DNA of 64,000 bases from Himantopus leucocephalus (taxonomy: Eukaryota; Chordata; Aves; Charadriiformes; Recurvirostridae). Below are positions 1-14,700 of the stretch, one piece after another (the first letter of the stretch is position 1; each line of letters starts with the position of its first letter). The stretch covers positions 75,109,051-75,173,050 of the forward strand of contig RSEF01000004.1 in NCBI GenBank assembly GCA_003993805.1. The letters are read 5' to 3'. The position numbers were made by a program, and so were the translations under genes. The notes under the pieces are model-generated. The model was not told where the DNA came from, made no database searches, and worked only from the letters and a program-made list of their open reading frames with translations.

Positions 1-2525
1 AACTCTGATAATTACCAAGAATACAAAAAACATTCCTCATAAAGGACTCGGATGTCAAAATCCAGAGGGACTTCAGACCACAGATGTCTCCTTAATGCCA
101 GGTCACGTTTCCTTCCCAGCGCAGTTCTGGAGAAGCTTCCCTCCTGCCAGCCTGTGAGCTGGCATCAAACTATCTTTGCTACCAAGCACATGGATGGAGG
201 GCAAAAACCAGTATCCAACATCTATACATTAGGGGGAAGGGGAAGACAAGTGTTTTGCAGTAGAGAAGAAAATGAGGTAACTTCATGAGAGAAATAAAAC
301 TTAACAGGGGATTGTTCCAGAGGTGACTGTTCCAGAGGTGACCATGCTCACCTAAAAACCATTTCCTCTTTTCTCCCCCTCCCCCTTTCCCTGGCTTCCT
401 TTGTCCCTTTACATACTGTTGGAAAAACCTGCTGTTCTTATGAGACTATTCTTATCAAAAGACACGTTCAGAAGCCCGTAACGGAGAAGTTTAACGTCCC
501 CGACAATGATTTCCAAGTTCTTTCTCTTGACAGATAGCAGCGAAGAACAAGGGAAAGTANCTGGAGTCACACCACCAGGGAAAAAAAAAAAAAAAAGGTG
601 TTGATGTAATCAAGAAGTTCTTAGCCTGTATAACAGAAAAGACAGCAACTTGAGATTAACACAAGTGGCATTTTGCCATAGTTTCCTACCGTCCCTGGTT
701 TTCACCTAACAAACCAGCTGAACAGTAGCAGCTTCTTGTTAAAAAAATAAATAAATACAAGGAAAGACAAAACAACTCATTTCCTTTGGCATCATTGCAA
801 ATGATTTACATTAACTCAAGAAAACCCGAGAAAACTGATCACTGACTACACCTTAAAAAGCAGTAAGTAGAAAGACTAAGCAAATGCATTTAGTATTGCA
901 CCGATATGAGTTCAAAGTATTTACTGTCTGTGCCCTTAAATATTTTAAGTTTGGACACATGAGACAGAGCAGTACAGGGAACATCCCTGAACTAGCTAGG
1001 TCTCTACAGCTCTATTTGCTGGTTCTGTTCCCCTACCACTATGCTCCAAATATTTAACAGATACAATAATGTTCCTGATTTCCTCTAGTATGATTTATAA
1101 ACAGACCGTCTATGAAGCGTGAAACTATTTCAACTTGTACTTCATAGCTCCAGAAAAATCCCAAACAGACATATATTTCCCCACCCCGTTAATCTGCCGT
1201 TTAGGAGGAAAAAAAACAGTCATGGAAAAGATGACTTATACAGTACTCCATTATCCACAATCCCCACTCCCTAGTCTCAGGGTTCCTCTGAACTTCCTTG
1301 TCAGATATATGCTCAAAAGTTAGCATCGTATTCACAAAGACATTACAGCTCTCTTTAAATAGATGTACTAGCGTTTGAAGTTGCAAAACTAATAATTTTC
1401 AAGCTTTTGCACTCAGGATGAAATGTCATTTTAATACGAATAAAAGTACTGACTGTATGTACAAGCCAAGGAAAGATTTCAGTTCTCATTTATCAGAAAC
1501 ATCAATCCAAAAGAAAGCTAAATTGAGAACACACTTCTACTTCTATGTGCATTTGAAGTATGTACAGTAAAAACACCAACACAGCCTCCATGTGTCAACT
1601 AGAGAAAAACGCAAGCAAGGATGAATTTTAAAGTACCTGGTAAGCAATCCCTAAATTGAAGCCCAAAATAAAGCTAGAAAACTGCTGCAAAAACCAGCTG
1701 ATTGCATCATATCAAGTACTCAAAGAAAAATTTTTTTAATTCTCAGTACGCTAGAGAATCGGCTTTTTCCTCCTTCAAACCCAGTGAAATCATATTATCC
1801 AGAACATACTGAAGAACATTTTACATCTATTTAAGACNAAAAAAAAAAAAAAAAAAAGAAAGAAAACCAGCTCCATCTTTTTGTGCTATATCAAGGCATA
1901 CTCCTTACGAGATTGTGTAGAAAACACGATGGATGAAAATCATTACTGGTAATTCAAAATATATTCTTTAAAGGGGAGCCTAGACTACTGTAAATGGCAC
2001 ACGTAATACCCACAGATGATGAAACAATCTAGTGAGGATTTTTAGCTGCATGATGTAAGGGAGAAGAGAATCAGGTTTCCCAATTAATAAGCTAGAAAGA
2101 AACCGGTTCTGAACAGGTCACCATTCGGAACTTTGGGGAAGTCTTGAAAGTCTTTCAGGAAAAAAGTTACAAGAACACTCGAGTATTTCAATGGTGCTCT
2201 CTTCAGCGACCCTACCTAATATGTCTATTAAGTACAAGCATGCAAATATAGGTCAATCCACAGGCACATAGGATCCATGTTAAAAACAGTAAGATAGCTG
2301 TGATGAGTGGCACCAACAATTTTGATGACTAACACTCAAAAATGTTGCTTTCTGAATTACTAAATCAAAATCCTGAAGCAAGTTCCTGCTAGTCTTCGTC
2401 ACACTGCTAAACACTAAAGTAGGCATGTTTTTTCCCCCATTATTGTAGCTGAGCTCAAAGAATTTTTACAATATTTAGTAAGAAAAAAAATTAAAGTATT
2501 TCCCCTTTTTAAATTTACACAGACG
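1..2525 (-). other. Downstream flank or long 3' UTR of UBE2K
   Basis: AT-rich DNA past the stop codon of UBE2K, either distal 3' UTR or intergenic. No conserved coding frame is visible on either strand. It holds a perfect 15-bp tandem duplication (313-342), several A runs, and two single ambiguous bases at 560 and 1838; the second borders an A run and probably marks a sequencing-length uncertainty. Confidence 0.5.
313..342. repeat. Perfect 15-bp tandem duplication
   Basis: TGTTCCAGAGGTGAC occurs twice head to tail with no mismatch, which implies a recent event. Function unknown. Confidence 0.9.
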
Positions 2526-2535
2526 TTTAATTAGC

Positions 2536-2541
2536 TTTATT
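2536..2541 (-). terminator. Candidate poly(A) signal of UBE2K (AATAAA)
   Basis: The minus strand reads AATAAA here, about 165 bases past the stop codon. An ATTAAA variant follows at 2531-2526 and a GT-rich stretch (GTCTGTGT) lies a little further on. This would give a short 3' UTR ending near 2515. It was the only exact AATAAA I noticed on this strand between 1 and 2703. Vertebrate UBE2K mRNAs may have much longer 3' UTRs, so this could be one of several sites or unused. Confidence 0.35.
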
Positions 2542-2703
2542 TACAGAGCGTTTTTTTTCAGTCTCCAATAGTGCCTAGATAGCATCATCAGGCAAGAGTG
2601 CCAGTTTTAAAAGAGAATCTATATAGAATCCTAAAAATAACAGATGGTGATGCTCCTCCAGAAGGGGCAAGCTGGACTACTGAAGCAGCTCTCTCTACAT
2701 GGC

Positions 2704-2778
2704 TCAGTTACTCAGGAGTAATTCTGTTGCAGTCTCTACATCCCATGATTTTGAAGACAAGGCCACTATTACTGCATT
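2704..2778 (-). CDS. UBE2K: UBE2K last coding exon (residues 177-200 and stop)
   Basis: It reads [20 protein letters not shown], then LLSN, then TGA at 2706-2704. These are the second and third helices of the UBA domain, which binds ubiquitin. The acceptor is TTGCAG directly before AAT. The protein ends exactly where the family ends. The 3' UTR continues to lower coordinates. Confidence 0.96.
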   Translation of the reverse strand, partial: NAVIVALSSKSWDVETATELLLSN

Positions 2779-5700
2779 CTGCAATGAGAAAACAAAAGCA
2801 ATAACATTTTCAGTGTGTGAACCTGCAGCTCTGAGAAGTGGAATGAAAAGTTCACAGATTAATCAGAACATGCTAGTTTACAGTTAGTTAAATCCTAAAT
2901 CATAATTTATAAAAAAATTTTTTTAAAAAAAGACAGGGGTAGCTCACAAGATTTACTAATAACGTAGTATTTTAAAACTCTGAGTCTTAAAAATAATTAG
3001 GAAAACAGAACGATTAGGCCTACAAAAGGTCATGGAAGTAGCAAGTCTACTTTAGTATACTAATGACTCCCTGCATTTATACACATATACTTGCCCTGCC
3101 CCTACTGAAAAATATTTAAGTTATGTATACTTACCCTATCAAAGCCCATAGCACAAAGGTTTTCTATTTTTTTGGTGTATTCTGGACTAGAAACTGGTGC
3201 TCCAGCATACACATGTGCCCAAAGTCGAGCTGTCTGTTTAAACATTTCTGGATTTTGTTTGTACTACACAAAAGAGAGAGGGGGGAGAAGGGGAAAGTTA
3301 AATCAACTCAGCAATCCAACCAAAAAGCAAGATGATACGGCAGATTCCAATCAACCATTCTTTCTACACCATCTTCAACAGTGTTTCACACTGATCATAC
3401 TGCTATTTTTGAAATGAAATTTGGAGGCGAGGATTACATATAGAGTAAGCCTATGCAAGCAGCTGATCTAATGAATTTGCCTTTAGGTTTAATTACACAC
3501 TACAGGTACTTTATGTGTACAATCAGGTACTGCTCTCAATTGCACTGATCAAAAGTAAAGTAGCTATATTTAGCACAGCTACTGAAAATTTATATTCAGT
3601 GTGGCAGAGCACAAATTATCCCTATGTTAACATCTCCTGAATGTACGTACTGCATACTACTCTAATGCATTTCTCTCATCAGTTAAAAATATGCCTGGTT
3701 TTATACACTGCAAGTAGGTCTGCAGTTTTTTCACTCAGGGCTGACATTTTACTACCAGGCTTCCTCCTGAGAATAAGGATATTGATAGCATATGTGACAA
3801 AAGAAGGGCTGAAAAATGGGTGATAATGTGCAAAAAGCTAGGAAGCTACAACTCTTCTCATGCAAGATATTATTTACCAGAAAAAAAAACCACATCATGC
3901 AGGATATGTAAATATTATTCTGCACCAATCTGGCCACTAACAAGTTTTGTAAAAAAACAACAGGATGGACCTTATCACAGAGAGTTTTCAGCCTGCACCA
4001 AGAACTCAAAAGCCAAGAAAATAGGTCATCTGTCATAAACTGTACTCAGAAAAGCAACATGAGTTTCCTATTTTAGCAACTTTTCTATGTAATATCAAGT
4101 TTAAGTTTCTTGTATCTAAAAAAAAAAAAGACTCTTTCCCTTAATCATTACACTTTTTTTTTAAAAAAAGTAGGTATTCCCATCTTTTGATATATAATAA
4201 TTTTTAGCACTAAATAATAAGACAAGATATTGGGACATATATTATTCAGATATTTAGATACATTTTAAGGACAGAAACATGGCTGATTATCATTCTAAGC
4301 ATTTTATTAATACATGAAAACAATCATTAAATCTATAAAGTACTGTCAAAGTAAATACAATACTTTTTACTGCTGTACATTTCGTTTTACCTCTCCTACA
4401 GCAACACACACAAACTACATTGCATTCCGTGCTTTGTACCCCTCCCACTAATTCTGCTCCACATGAAGTAATTTGTGTGCTTACTATCTGATTACTAATG
4501 GCATTAGAACAGGGGAGACAATCTATTGCTGGAAATAACTCACTGTGTTATAAATACAGTGGACTGTAATAAATTTCTTTGGTTGTAATGACTAGAAAAG
4601 AGGAAGGATTAAGGGAAGCATCAGCATCATCCTGAAGTACTATATTCTTCTTGCTCTTAAGAGATCTTCCCTCAATTTTTTTCTAATATCTTTGAGAACA
4701 CTGCCAAGCCTAGAAAGCAACTAGCTGAAGTGCAAAGGATTAGTCATAACTGCATAACCGCATTTTATTCAGAACTAGCTTTTAGTGTTCTATAAATAAA
4801 AATTCCTTTACTTAGGTATCTGTAAATAATCTAGCTTCTCACTAAATTGAGAAAAGCCTAAAGGCCCTTTTACTGATGTCTCTATATAAGGAATCTGAGG
4901 CAGTTTATGTTGCTGTACTTACAAAAAAATAAAAGCAACTAGATGAAATAGTTTTGACACTAGACAGCTGGTGTCTGAAAGGTGGCAGGTGTCTGAAAAT
5001 ACTGCCATTATTCAAACAGGAGTTCTCCCGGAGATTCAGCTCAAGAGCTTGTAGGACACTGCCATTTACCTGGACAGCTTAGTAGTCTAACACACAGTTT
5101 AGTAAATTAACATAATGAAAAAGGAGTGTGGAGGATAACTAATTCCTTGTGAATTTTCGTGTTGGAAAAAAACCCCCAAAACCAAACAAACTAAAAAAGA
5201 CCCCACCACCAAATAAAACACATGAAGGAACTGGCTGTTTACCATCACATCTCTCAGACCTTATAATCGCTTTCTACTTATATACACATGCTTGTAACTC
5301 AAGGGCAAACCCCAGTATATTTTTCATGCAGGTATTTGCAGGGAACAGGAGAAACTGAATCCTCCCTGCATCAGCCATGCCACATTCCCACTGGACACAT
5401 CTACACAAGCACCTGAGAGGCAGCCTGGAAAATAGCTCTTCATAATCTAGGAAGTTTCAGGAAGAGTTTTGCCCAAGAAAAAAACTCTTTCCGGCTCAAG
5501 CGCTTCTAGGAGACCACTATGATTCCCACACAAAATTCTACCATTGGGGCCAGAATGGGAAACACTATTCTTGTTCTTTGTAAAAAAGGAAAAAGCAGTT
5601 TTGTTTAATAAAGAGAGAGTGTGACAGCAAGGGCATGCATCCGGCAAGAAAAAATGGTGTAGGGACATGCCTGGTGGCCTCACTGGCCTTTGCAACAATT

Positions 5701-8700
5701 GTCCCTGCATAGAGCAATTCAGTCTGACAGAACTGTTCAGGGACATTTGTTCAGAGCAGCCTTACACAATTGCAGAATCCCATAAGCAAACCTTCTGTCC
5801 TCACTACTGAGTATAGCAGTAGCAAACAGCTCACTCCCACCCAGTGGTGCAATGGGCCACCTCTCATCTCCATGTTTCCCTCCAAATCCTGACAGGTTTG
5901 ATAAACTGCTAATCTATGATCCTACACAGATTTTATAGGGAAGGAGTGCATACTTTGCCACCCTGTACTGGAGGGTCCTGACTTACAGGAGATATAAATG
6001 AGATCAATGTTGGAAGAACCTTCTCCTTGCTTTGTTCTTTTGTTACTGAAATATAGCCTTACTACCAGTGAGTGGGGAAGCCAGGCCTTCTCTCTCTCTT
6101 CCCAGAGCAAAAAGGAAAACACCACACACATACTTGGGACTTTGTTGAAAATTGTCAGACTATGAAGTTATGGAATGACTGTTCCTATCTTTTATCAACA
6201 CTTTAAATAGAACCATGTCAGTCCTGGTATGGCATAAGATCCAATTGACATTTTATTATTGTTACTTTTTACAAGTTATTGCTACTGTCTGAAAAGTAAC
6301 AAACCCTGTTTGTTGATTGTAGAATTCTACTGATACCGATTCAACCAGTGACTAAAAGTTATCCCAAGTACTTGCAGAGGTAAGACACAAAGGATACTTC
6401 ATTCAGATAAATTGCACCTCAGGATTAATGCAACAGTAATTAAAGTCACTATTCATAAAATTTTGACATTAAACAAATACAACGCTCAACAATATTCATA
6501 TTAATCTGGAAGAGGAGCTACATACCAAGCCAAATCCAATGAACACCATCAAGTTAAATTCATTTTAAACCAATACAACATTGCTTTTCTTGCACTAGAA
6601 GCCTTAGATTTTAAAAGGCAAGTTATACTGGAATTCATTTATCTATGCTGTTACCTCCTGACAAGCTAAATAAGGAACAAAACTAACAAAATAAACCTCC
6701 TGACACTGTACTGCTACTTACTCTGGAATCCAAAGAGTAAAGAGCACACAGTAACTCACACTTACTCTACGGCAATTTTTCAATAAATTCTTTAAAATCT
6801 TTATCTCCCCTAAGGTTTGGGACCTAATCTGAGTTAGCGAAGGTTACGGAAGTGTTACAAACCCACAGCCAACTGAGTATCTTACCTGGTTTGCCACTAC
6901 TGCATCTTGTGGATCATCTGGTTCTGCAGCTGCCAACAATGCTTGCAGCGATAACAACACTGTTCTTAGAGTCATTGCCGCTGCCCTAAAATTAAAAATT
7001 TGAAAATGACTTTACAAACTCTTACACCTGTACTCACCTTTGCTGCTGTACTAGTACCATAGAAGATATAAGAGGACATGTACACATTGCACGTCTAAGA
7101 ATCATAATTTTAGACAGCTGCAGCTTATAGGTATTAGAATACCATTCTACACATATATATTCAAATAGGGTTTTAAACGTGAACTTTCTTATTAACAATG
7201 TGTTCTTAAGCTTTTCAAAAACACAGTCCTTGACCTCCACGTTTGATCATGCCTGCCTAAACAGAAGTCCTTTCATCTGGAGAAAAAAAAAAAAAGCCAG
7301 TTTGAACTTTGTGTCATTCTTCCTTACTACCAGTAAGAGCACCTTGTGTAAGGTCTAGGTACTGAACTGGCAGCCCATGTGTGCTCCCTCTGCTGGCACT
7401 CTTCATAGCAAAATACCATATACAGAAATAGTGACCTGTATTTTAAATACTTGTAACAGATAAGGAATTTTATACAATAGATATCTTCTGCATTGCATCA
7501 GTTTTAATGACATTTTTCAATAAAATGTAACAGTTTACATGATTAATTACTACTGCAATAATAAAAAAAAGTTTGGCTATTTCAGAACGTGCATTTTTTT
7601 CCCCCAGAATTTCAGATCCTCTTCCAGTTAAACGAATTTCAGGTTCCAAGCTGAATGCTTCTTCCAAGCCAAAGTGTTCCTTTAAATTACAAACAAAGCT
7701 GGGGATTAACTAGTAAGATTATATTTAATCAGATAAAGAACACCTATTTACTGAAACATATCCTCAGTTGTGTGATGAGAGCTCAGCTAACACAGTAAAC
7801 TCAAGAGTACAAAGTATCTCATTTTTTCCACACGTAAATCACACACACAAAAACCTGAGTGAAAGAACATAGAAATATTTTTAATTTATATGTGCTTATG
7901 ATATTTTACTCTTGGAATTTCCTGTTCTTTGTGATCTCTACTGCTTTATACTGTCTTGAAATTAATCTATTTAATTTATGCATTGATGATGTAATTCACA
8001 GTGGTATCTGCTAGTACTAAATAAATGTAATGCAACATGTTTATTATTCCAGCATTCAGGTGTAACAGAACGCTATGTCTTTCAGCTCGAAAGGATTTAA
8101 CCATTTTTAATTTTTATGCAGTGAATTCCAGGAACCACACCACCACACATGCTATAAAACCTAGAGTCTTCTTTCAGAGTTAAATAATTTTATTACTCTA
8201 TTTAGTGTAGATTTAAAGCTAGACTTAACATGAAATATCTATCAACTGTAACAGATACTGCAGCTATTTTCACCAAATAAAAGCTGTTCTGCACTTTCCT
8301 TTACAGAAATCCTTCTACTTTAGAGACATCTGAAAATACTGCCATTATTTAAAATAAAGAAGATGACATGAAATGGGTTGTGGCCACCCGTGCCACATTT
8401 ACATGCAATTTAATTCCATTTACACTGTACCTTCTAGGAGTAGAAAATATACCTTGGGGAGCAGGAGGCATTGCTAAGGACCAAAGGTGCCATGGATGCC
8501 TAGAACACAACTTCTGTGCTGGCTCTGGCTTTCAAGACTGATAGGCCTTTTCGGTCCCTGTTCATCTGTTACGTTTGTAGATTTTTATAAAAAGCATACT
8601 GGGACTTGAACTTCTGTTCTGACATTCCAATTTCAAAATGAGTAATAAAAATAAATATCTCATCCATTTGGATATACAGATGGCTATATGCTCAGAGAAC

Positions 8701-11700
8701 TCAAACTCTAAAATAATAAGTTTATAGACAAGACTAGTTTAGCTACATATGTAAAAAGGTTTAAAAATGCAGTTTACAACTTATTTTCAAGTCTTATGTC
8801 TCAAGATGGCTTTCACATCTCATGCATAACAAGCCAAAGTCTTCATTGGACACAAATGTTTAAAGAAGTATCCTTAAATCATAAAAGAAAACCTGCTACA
8901 GCTTCAGCTGCTGTTTGTATTTAAAAAAGAAAATTAAATTTTGTGATTAACAGTAAAGAAAATCTGACATATTTTGTGTAACTATTGTATCCTCATAGAA
9001 CATTTTCTACCTTTAGGACACCAATTAACTTTCCTGATCAAAGAAAGTAAAAAACTCCTGTTACTTTCTACGTCGCTTAGTCTTAATTTTTCAGACATAA
9101 ATTTAGATTCCCAGAAGAAACTGGAGGGACAGCTAAAAACAGGTTCTCATTTCCCAACTACCTTAAAAAGCTATTCTTCCTTCCTTCCCATTACCTTCTT
9201 TTGGGAGAATAAAGTGAATGGAGATGACTGCTCAGAACTACATTTACAGACACAAGTAAGGCAGGACCTGTTCCTTGTCAGCAAAGAGCAAAAACAATTC
9301 TCATCATCAGGTCTGGAGGAAAATCTATCCTGATAGTGGCACAAAACTAAAAACCCAACACACATCCCCTACACGACATCCCCACAAGCTAGAGAAGGAT
9401 GTGCTGCAAAAGAAGTTGCATTTTCCTTAAAACAAAATTCCAGTGGAAAGATAAGTCTTCTGCATTTTCCATTGCTCCTCAAGGGTTTATTTTTCCAGAA
9501 TAGAATCCTGAGAAAAAAAAGACATTTCCAACTCTTCTTATATTTGAAGTTTATTTCTAGGTGAGGATTATGCACAACATCTCATGGAGTTCAAGCAATT
9601 CCCTTTGGTAACTCAAGCTAGCTACATGCTTGGGGTTTAGGTTTTCTCTTTCCTCCTTGCCAAAGGCAAGGTTTTGTATCGCTCCCGACAGACTTCTGTC
9701 TAAGCTGGTCTTAACTGGAGCCTCACGAGTTTCTTGGAAAAAATCTATTTTAATGCTTCACCATGCTTGATAGTCTGCATGCTAAAATGGCTTTCCAATC
9801 TTTCACTGCAGGTCATATTTGCTTAAGCCATTATTCTTGTTACTTTACTCTGGATTTTCCCTATGGCTCCTACCTTTTTTGGAATACAACACTCAAAGTG
9901 GGTACACTACTCTAACACAAGCCTGACCAATCATAAATAAAAAGCAGGCAGCTTTATACCGTGAGTTTTGCAGGTAAAACTTCCTATATCCCAGCATCCT
10001 ATTTGCCTTGCACATGACATTACTGGCTCCTGTTTTCTCCTAAAGTTTACAACAACCCTTGACTCCAGCCCCATCCCAAAATGCTGCTTAGCCGCTATGC
10101 AGGCTTGCAAGTTTGACATTACAAAACAGGAAGAAAGGCCAGTAACATCTACCAGTGAGCTGCAGAGAGCTCACTACAGGGAAGCACTGTCCCTCTGAGA
10201 ACTTCAAACTAAAAGCCTCCACTCTGGATATCCTAACCAAAACCCAGGCTTTCTATTGGCATTGCATTTGTTAAACAGCAAGAGAAACATGGAGCGAATC
10301 AGAACAAAGAAAGCTGATATGTATTTTATTCACTTACACTTTTTTTTTTGTAATATCTTGGGGCATTTCCATTAAAAAAAAAGAGCATCCCTAGTTTGGG
10401 TGAATGCAGAGATAATGTTAAAAAGCACAGCAAGTCACCTGTGCCCAGCATGCCTGAGGTAAGAAATCTCTTACCTTTCGATGAGCTGAAAGAGTCCTAC
10501 GAGGATTATGAAACACTGACAGTTTTTCTTTTTCTTCTTCATTTTTAAAGGCGAAGTAATTTCCCATTTAGGAAGTTTTTCCTTATATTCTGGACATTCC
10601 TCTCTGGAAACAATCAGTCTAGGTACTTTGAGAGGTAAACCAGCAGAACAACAGGAACAGCTGCAGCCAGCAGATTGCTGCTCCACTCTGTCAACCAAAC
10701 ATGGCTACTGGGAACAATTTTTTTAATTTTTTTTTTAAAATAATCTGCAATGTTGATTCCATTTGTGAAATAACTAAGCTTGTTAATCCAAGAGAAAAGC
10801 TCTGGGAACTTGTACCAAGGGCTTATGGAATCTGGAAGGAGGGAGGAAATGAATAAGGCCTTTGAGTGGAAGCCTGTTGTATAGTCATTATTTACAGGAG
10901 AAATACAAGACTGGGCATCCATTAGGGAAAGAAGGAAAAAACAAAAAAGAGAATAATAGAATAGCTTTGACATAGTGTGGGGGGACAGGACGGGGGGGGA
11001 CGGGGACGACAGCCTGCTTGCTGAAGAGTTCCCTCAAACAATGTTAATATTCTCTACATTTTTCTCAAAGCTTTAAAGAGGCTCAGTGCTCCTCAAACAC
11101 CCTGAACAAACCCCAGCAGTTTTAGATACCCAAGAAGACAATTACTATGAGCTGGCTGTTGCTTATGTATCTATTAAAATTGTATTATGTCTTATAATAA
11201 TGATCTCTGCACCTCAACAAGAACCGAAGCGTGAATCCTCCAGTGCAGCCACTATGAAAAAGGTATTCTTATTATTCATGTTTATTTTGACTGTCAAAAC
11301 CACAAAAGCCAAGAGTTTTTTGTAGCCATACACACAGCCACAACACATTCGCTTGATAATCACTGCTCAAGGGATTTATGCAGAACAGCTTTCAAGTAAT
11401 TTAGTTCTCCAGTTTCAATGAACAGTATTAGATACATTTTATATTTAAGAATAAAATTTTGAGACAGAATGCTAGCCTGGAAGATGAATATAGGCTACAG
11501 TAAGTGAAACCACATAACAAAAGTCCTATCAGATCAGCATAAACAGTATTCCTTCTACAAAATCATATCCCTACTTTAATCCTACCAGCAAACAGTAGCT
11601 GTTTTGCAAACAAACTGGCATAACAGGTATTTACAAATCTAAACATGATGAAAATCCACAGCTGCAAAGAATTTCAGCATCAAGCATGTACTGTAGAGAA

Positions 11701-14700
11701 AGAATTTCATTAAACTCATTAAAAAAATCATTTAAAGACATTGCAAACTGATAAAACCTCCTGCCAATATGCAGAACAGTATCTCAACTATGCTCATTAG
11801 AATAGAAAACCATTATCATGGGATGGGTGAATAGGGAAGAGACTTTTTTTTTTTTAACTAAACACAGACATTCAAATATTTGTATTCACCATATATAAAT
11901 GAGTATTTTATTAGTTTATTAACTCTTTAAGAAACCCTGCTAAGTCCCATAGGCCTGAATTCTGTCCTTCAGCTCCCACTGACCCCACTGAAAAACACAG
12001 ATATGCATTGGAATTTGAGACTTGCCTTTAAACACAGCAACAAAAGCAGCATTATTCAGTTAAGAGCATTACAAGTCAATGAAGTGGCACTTCAGAAACA
12101 GAGCTTGCTGCTAAAAGATTTGACAAGAGAGACTGTGGAACTAAATATATTTTCTAGAACACAGCCATTAGAATATTTCAGAATTGCATTTGTCCCATTT
12201 ACCTTTGAATAGTTGGTGAAATCCATTAAATATTAAATTATCAAGGTTGGGGGGGTGTTGCTTGGGGTTTTTTGTTTGCTTTCTAATGAAGCTACCATTT
12301 TATCCAAACCATTGCTCATCCTACACATACAGAAAACTTAAACACGGTGATACTAGCTTAAATAGCTCAAACAGCATATACTGAAGAACAATAAACAACT
12401 TACTTAAACAATATTAACTATTCATATGGCTTAGGAATTTTTAGGAAAATACTCAGAAAGAAAAGCGTTATCTATCACAACACTGAAATCCTTCAAACAA
12501 GAAAGGATGGAGGTAGCCACAACAGTTTCCTCTTCTCCAAAGGACCAGATGCTTTGACAAGCACTTCAACAATGCTCAAGTGATTTTCATTTACCATACT
12601 ATGATTAAAAAACAAAACTTACGAAGAGCACCACTAGAAAACGAAGGGATCACTACACTAAGTATCATTTGAAAAGGTATTATAGTATATAGGAAGCCTC
12701 ATCCCACCACCATCAAGTTCTGTGAAATTCTTTCCTTAGTGCTTCCAAATGAAGACTGTTTCAAAGGAAGAGTTTAACAGTATATAAGTGGCATAATATT
12801 GGTGCTCCCTGTGCCAGCCGGTTTAAATACAGAGAAGGCAAGTTCTTGTTCCAATACTCCTATTTTGTACGTGTCTTGGTGAAGTAAGGTACTGATGTTC
12901 TTTTTGTCAGGCAGAACTAAGACACAGATGAAGTTATCTGTGCAAGATCTAACTTTCAAAGGTAACAAGAACACAAGTCAAATCGGTCCTGTTCTTCCTT
13001 TCCAAATTTCAATCGTTTTGACCAAAAAAAAAAAAATTTTTAAAAATGTAAGCTCATGATTTCTTTAGGTCTTTGTTGCCTTGCGATATTTGATATTTTT
13101 TAGCTTGATCAGACACTGAAAAGGCCAGAAACTTTCACCTTAAAGGTATTAACCGCTTCACTCCTAAAGCAGCGGTTTTGGAATAAGACTGAATTTTGTG
13201 AGACTGTTTCAAATCACAATGTTTGGCAATGCTGAAAGACAACAGAAGACCCGTTCCAGGGCTGGAAACCAAAATGTGGTCTCCTGAATCCCAGTCCGTT
13301 GCTACAGAAGCAAGATCATCCATCCTTTTCCACAGAAAACACTAATTAGGGAATATATTAAAGTAATATGAAGATAAAAAGAAAATCTTTAAAAAGCTGT
13401 TAAATTACTTTGTTTTTAATTCAGAATGCAATTAATAAGCGTGATTTCTGCTAGGGACTGTCCTTCAAATTTTCCAGGGGAAAATGCTAGCTAAGTCTTG
13501 CTTTTGAGAAACATGATGTTTAGGGGCCTCAGTATGGAAAGATTAGCCTTGAAGATACTCGTTAAAATGACACTGATACTATGAGTAAAGCAACTAGACA
13601 GCACATAAAGGAGTACCAAAAGATGGGAGAAAAAAACCCAAACTCTGAGGTTAAAAACTTTGGATAAATTCTTCCCAGGAGAGTATTAGTGATGCTGGGA
13701 TGCAGTTCCATGTTAAGCACCTTTGCTGCTAGAAAAAGAATTTTTGCCCTCCCATATCCTCACTACTTAAACCTTTACATGAGTGAAATAAGCCTAGCTG
13801 GGAGAGCAGGTTTATGTGCTCTAGTTCAAATCAGTGAAGTGACCCCATTAAAAACACCCTCCAAAGTTTGTTTTGCCAAAAAATCCAAACAACCAAAACC
13901 AAGCAAACAAAAATAAAAAAAAAAATCCCAACACACAAACCAACCAGCCAACCTTAGGCCCATTCACTAATCTGGTTTAGAGTATGATCTCTCAGGAAAC
14001 TATATTTGCACAGTTAAAGAGTCATTAGTGTTCAGTATAATGGTAGGGTGGTATGAATAACTAGGTGCAGGTACAAAAGTGCACTGGCTTTACTGAAACA
14101 AAAATTATGCCATGTACCATGGCACGTATACTGGAAGATTCTACTACCTGAAAGAACTTCGAGACTGTAAGAAAAAATATGCAGTTCCAGAAATGAAAAA
14201 GACAACAGTTTATAATTATTATGATTTCATTTTAGTAATTTACACTGTCCTGTGCCACATGATTTGCATAATCTTCTAACTCTGTAAAAGATGAATACAC
14301 TGGATGTGATACCCTCCAAGACTTCAACCCAAGCTTTCTGCTCTTGAATTTCTCTTTCAAATCCATTTGATGTCTGCTTGGCCAATAGCAGTCTCGAAGT
14401 TGTTGAATTTACAAGCGTTTGAAGCTTGTATGGATTAGACATTGGTATTATCTGCTGGGGAGTTACAGTCCTATTCTTTTGGGGCAGACATGGAGGAAAA
14501 TAACAAAGCTGAATTCCATTCATGTTAGATACCATGTCTATCATACAATTGGTACATATGACCTTCAAACCACATGAAATGTACCACTTGAAATAACAAA
14601 TGAACAATGAGTTCATCTGTTGCAGTTTGGACACTTACAGGTCTATTCAACAGATTTTGGCTATTAAAACTTTTTCAGTAACATTAAGTAATCAAAAGTC

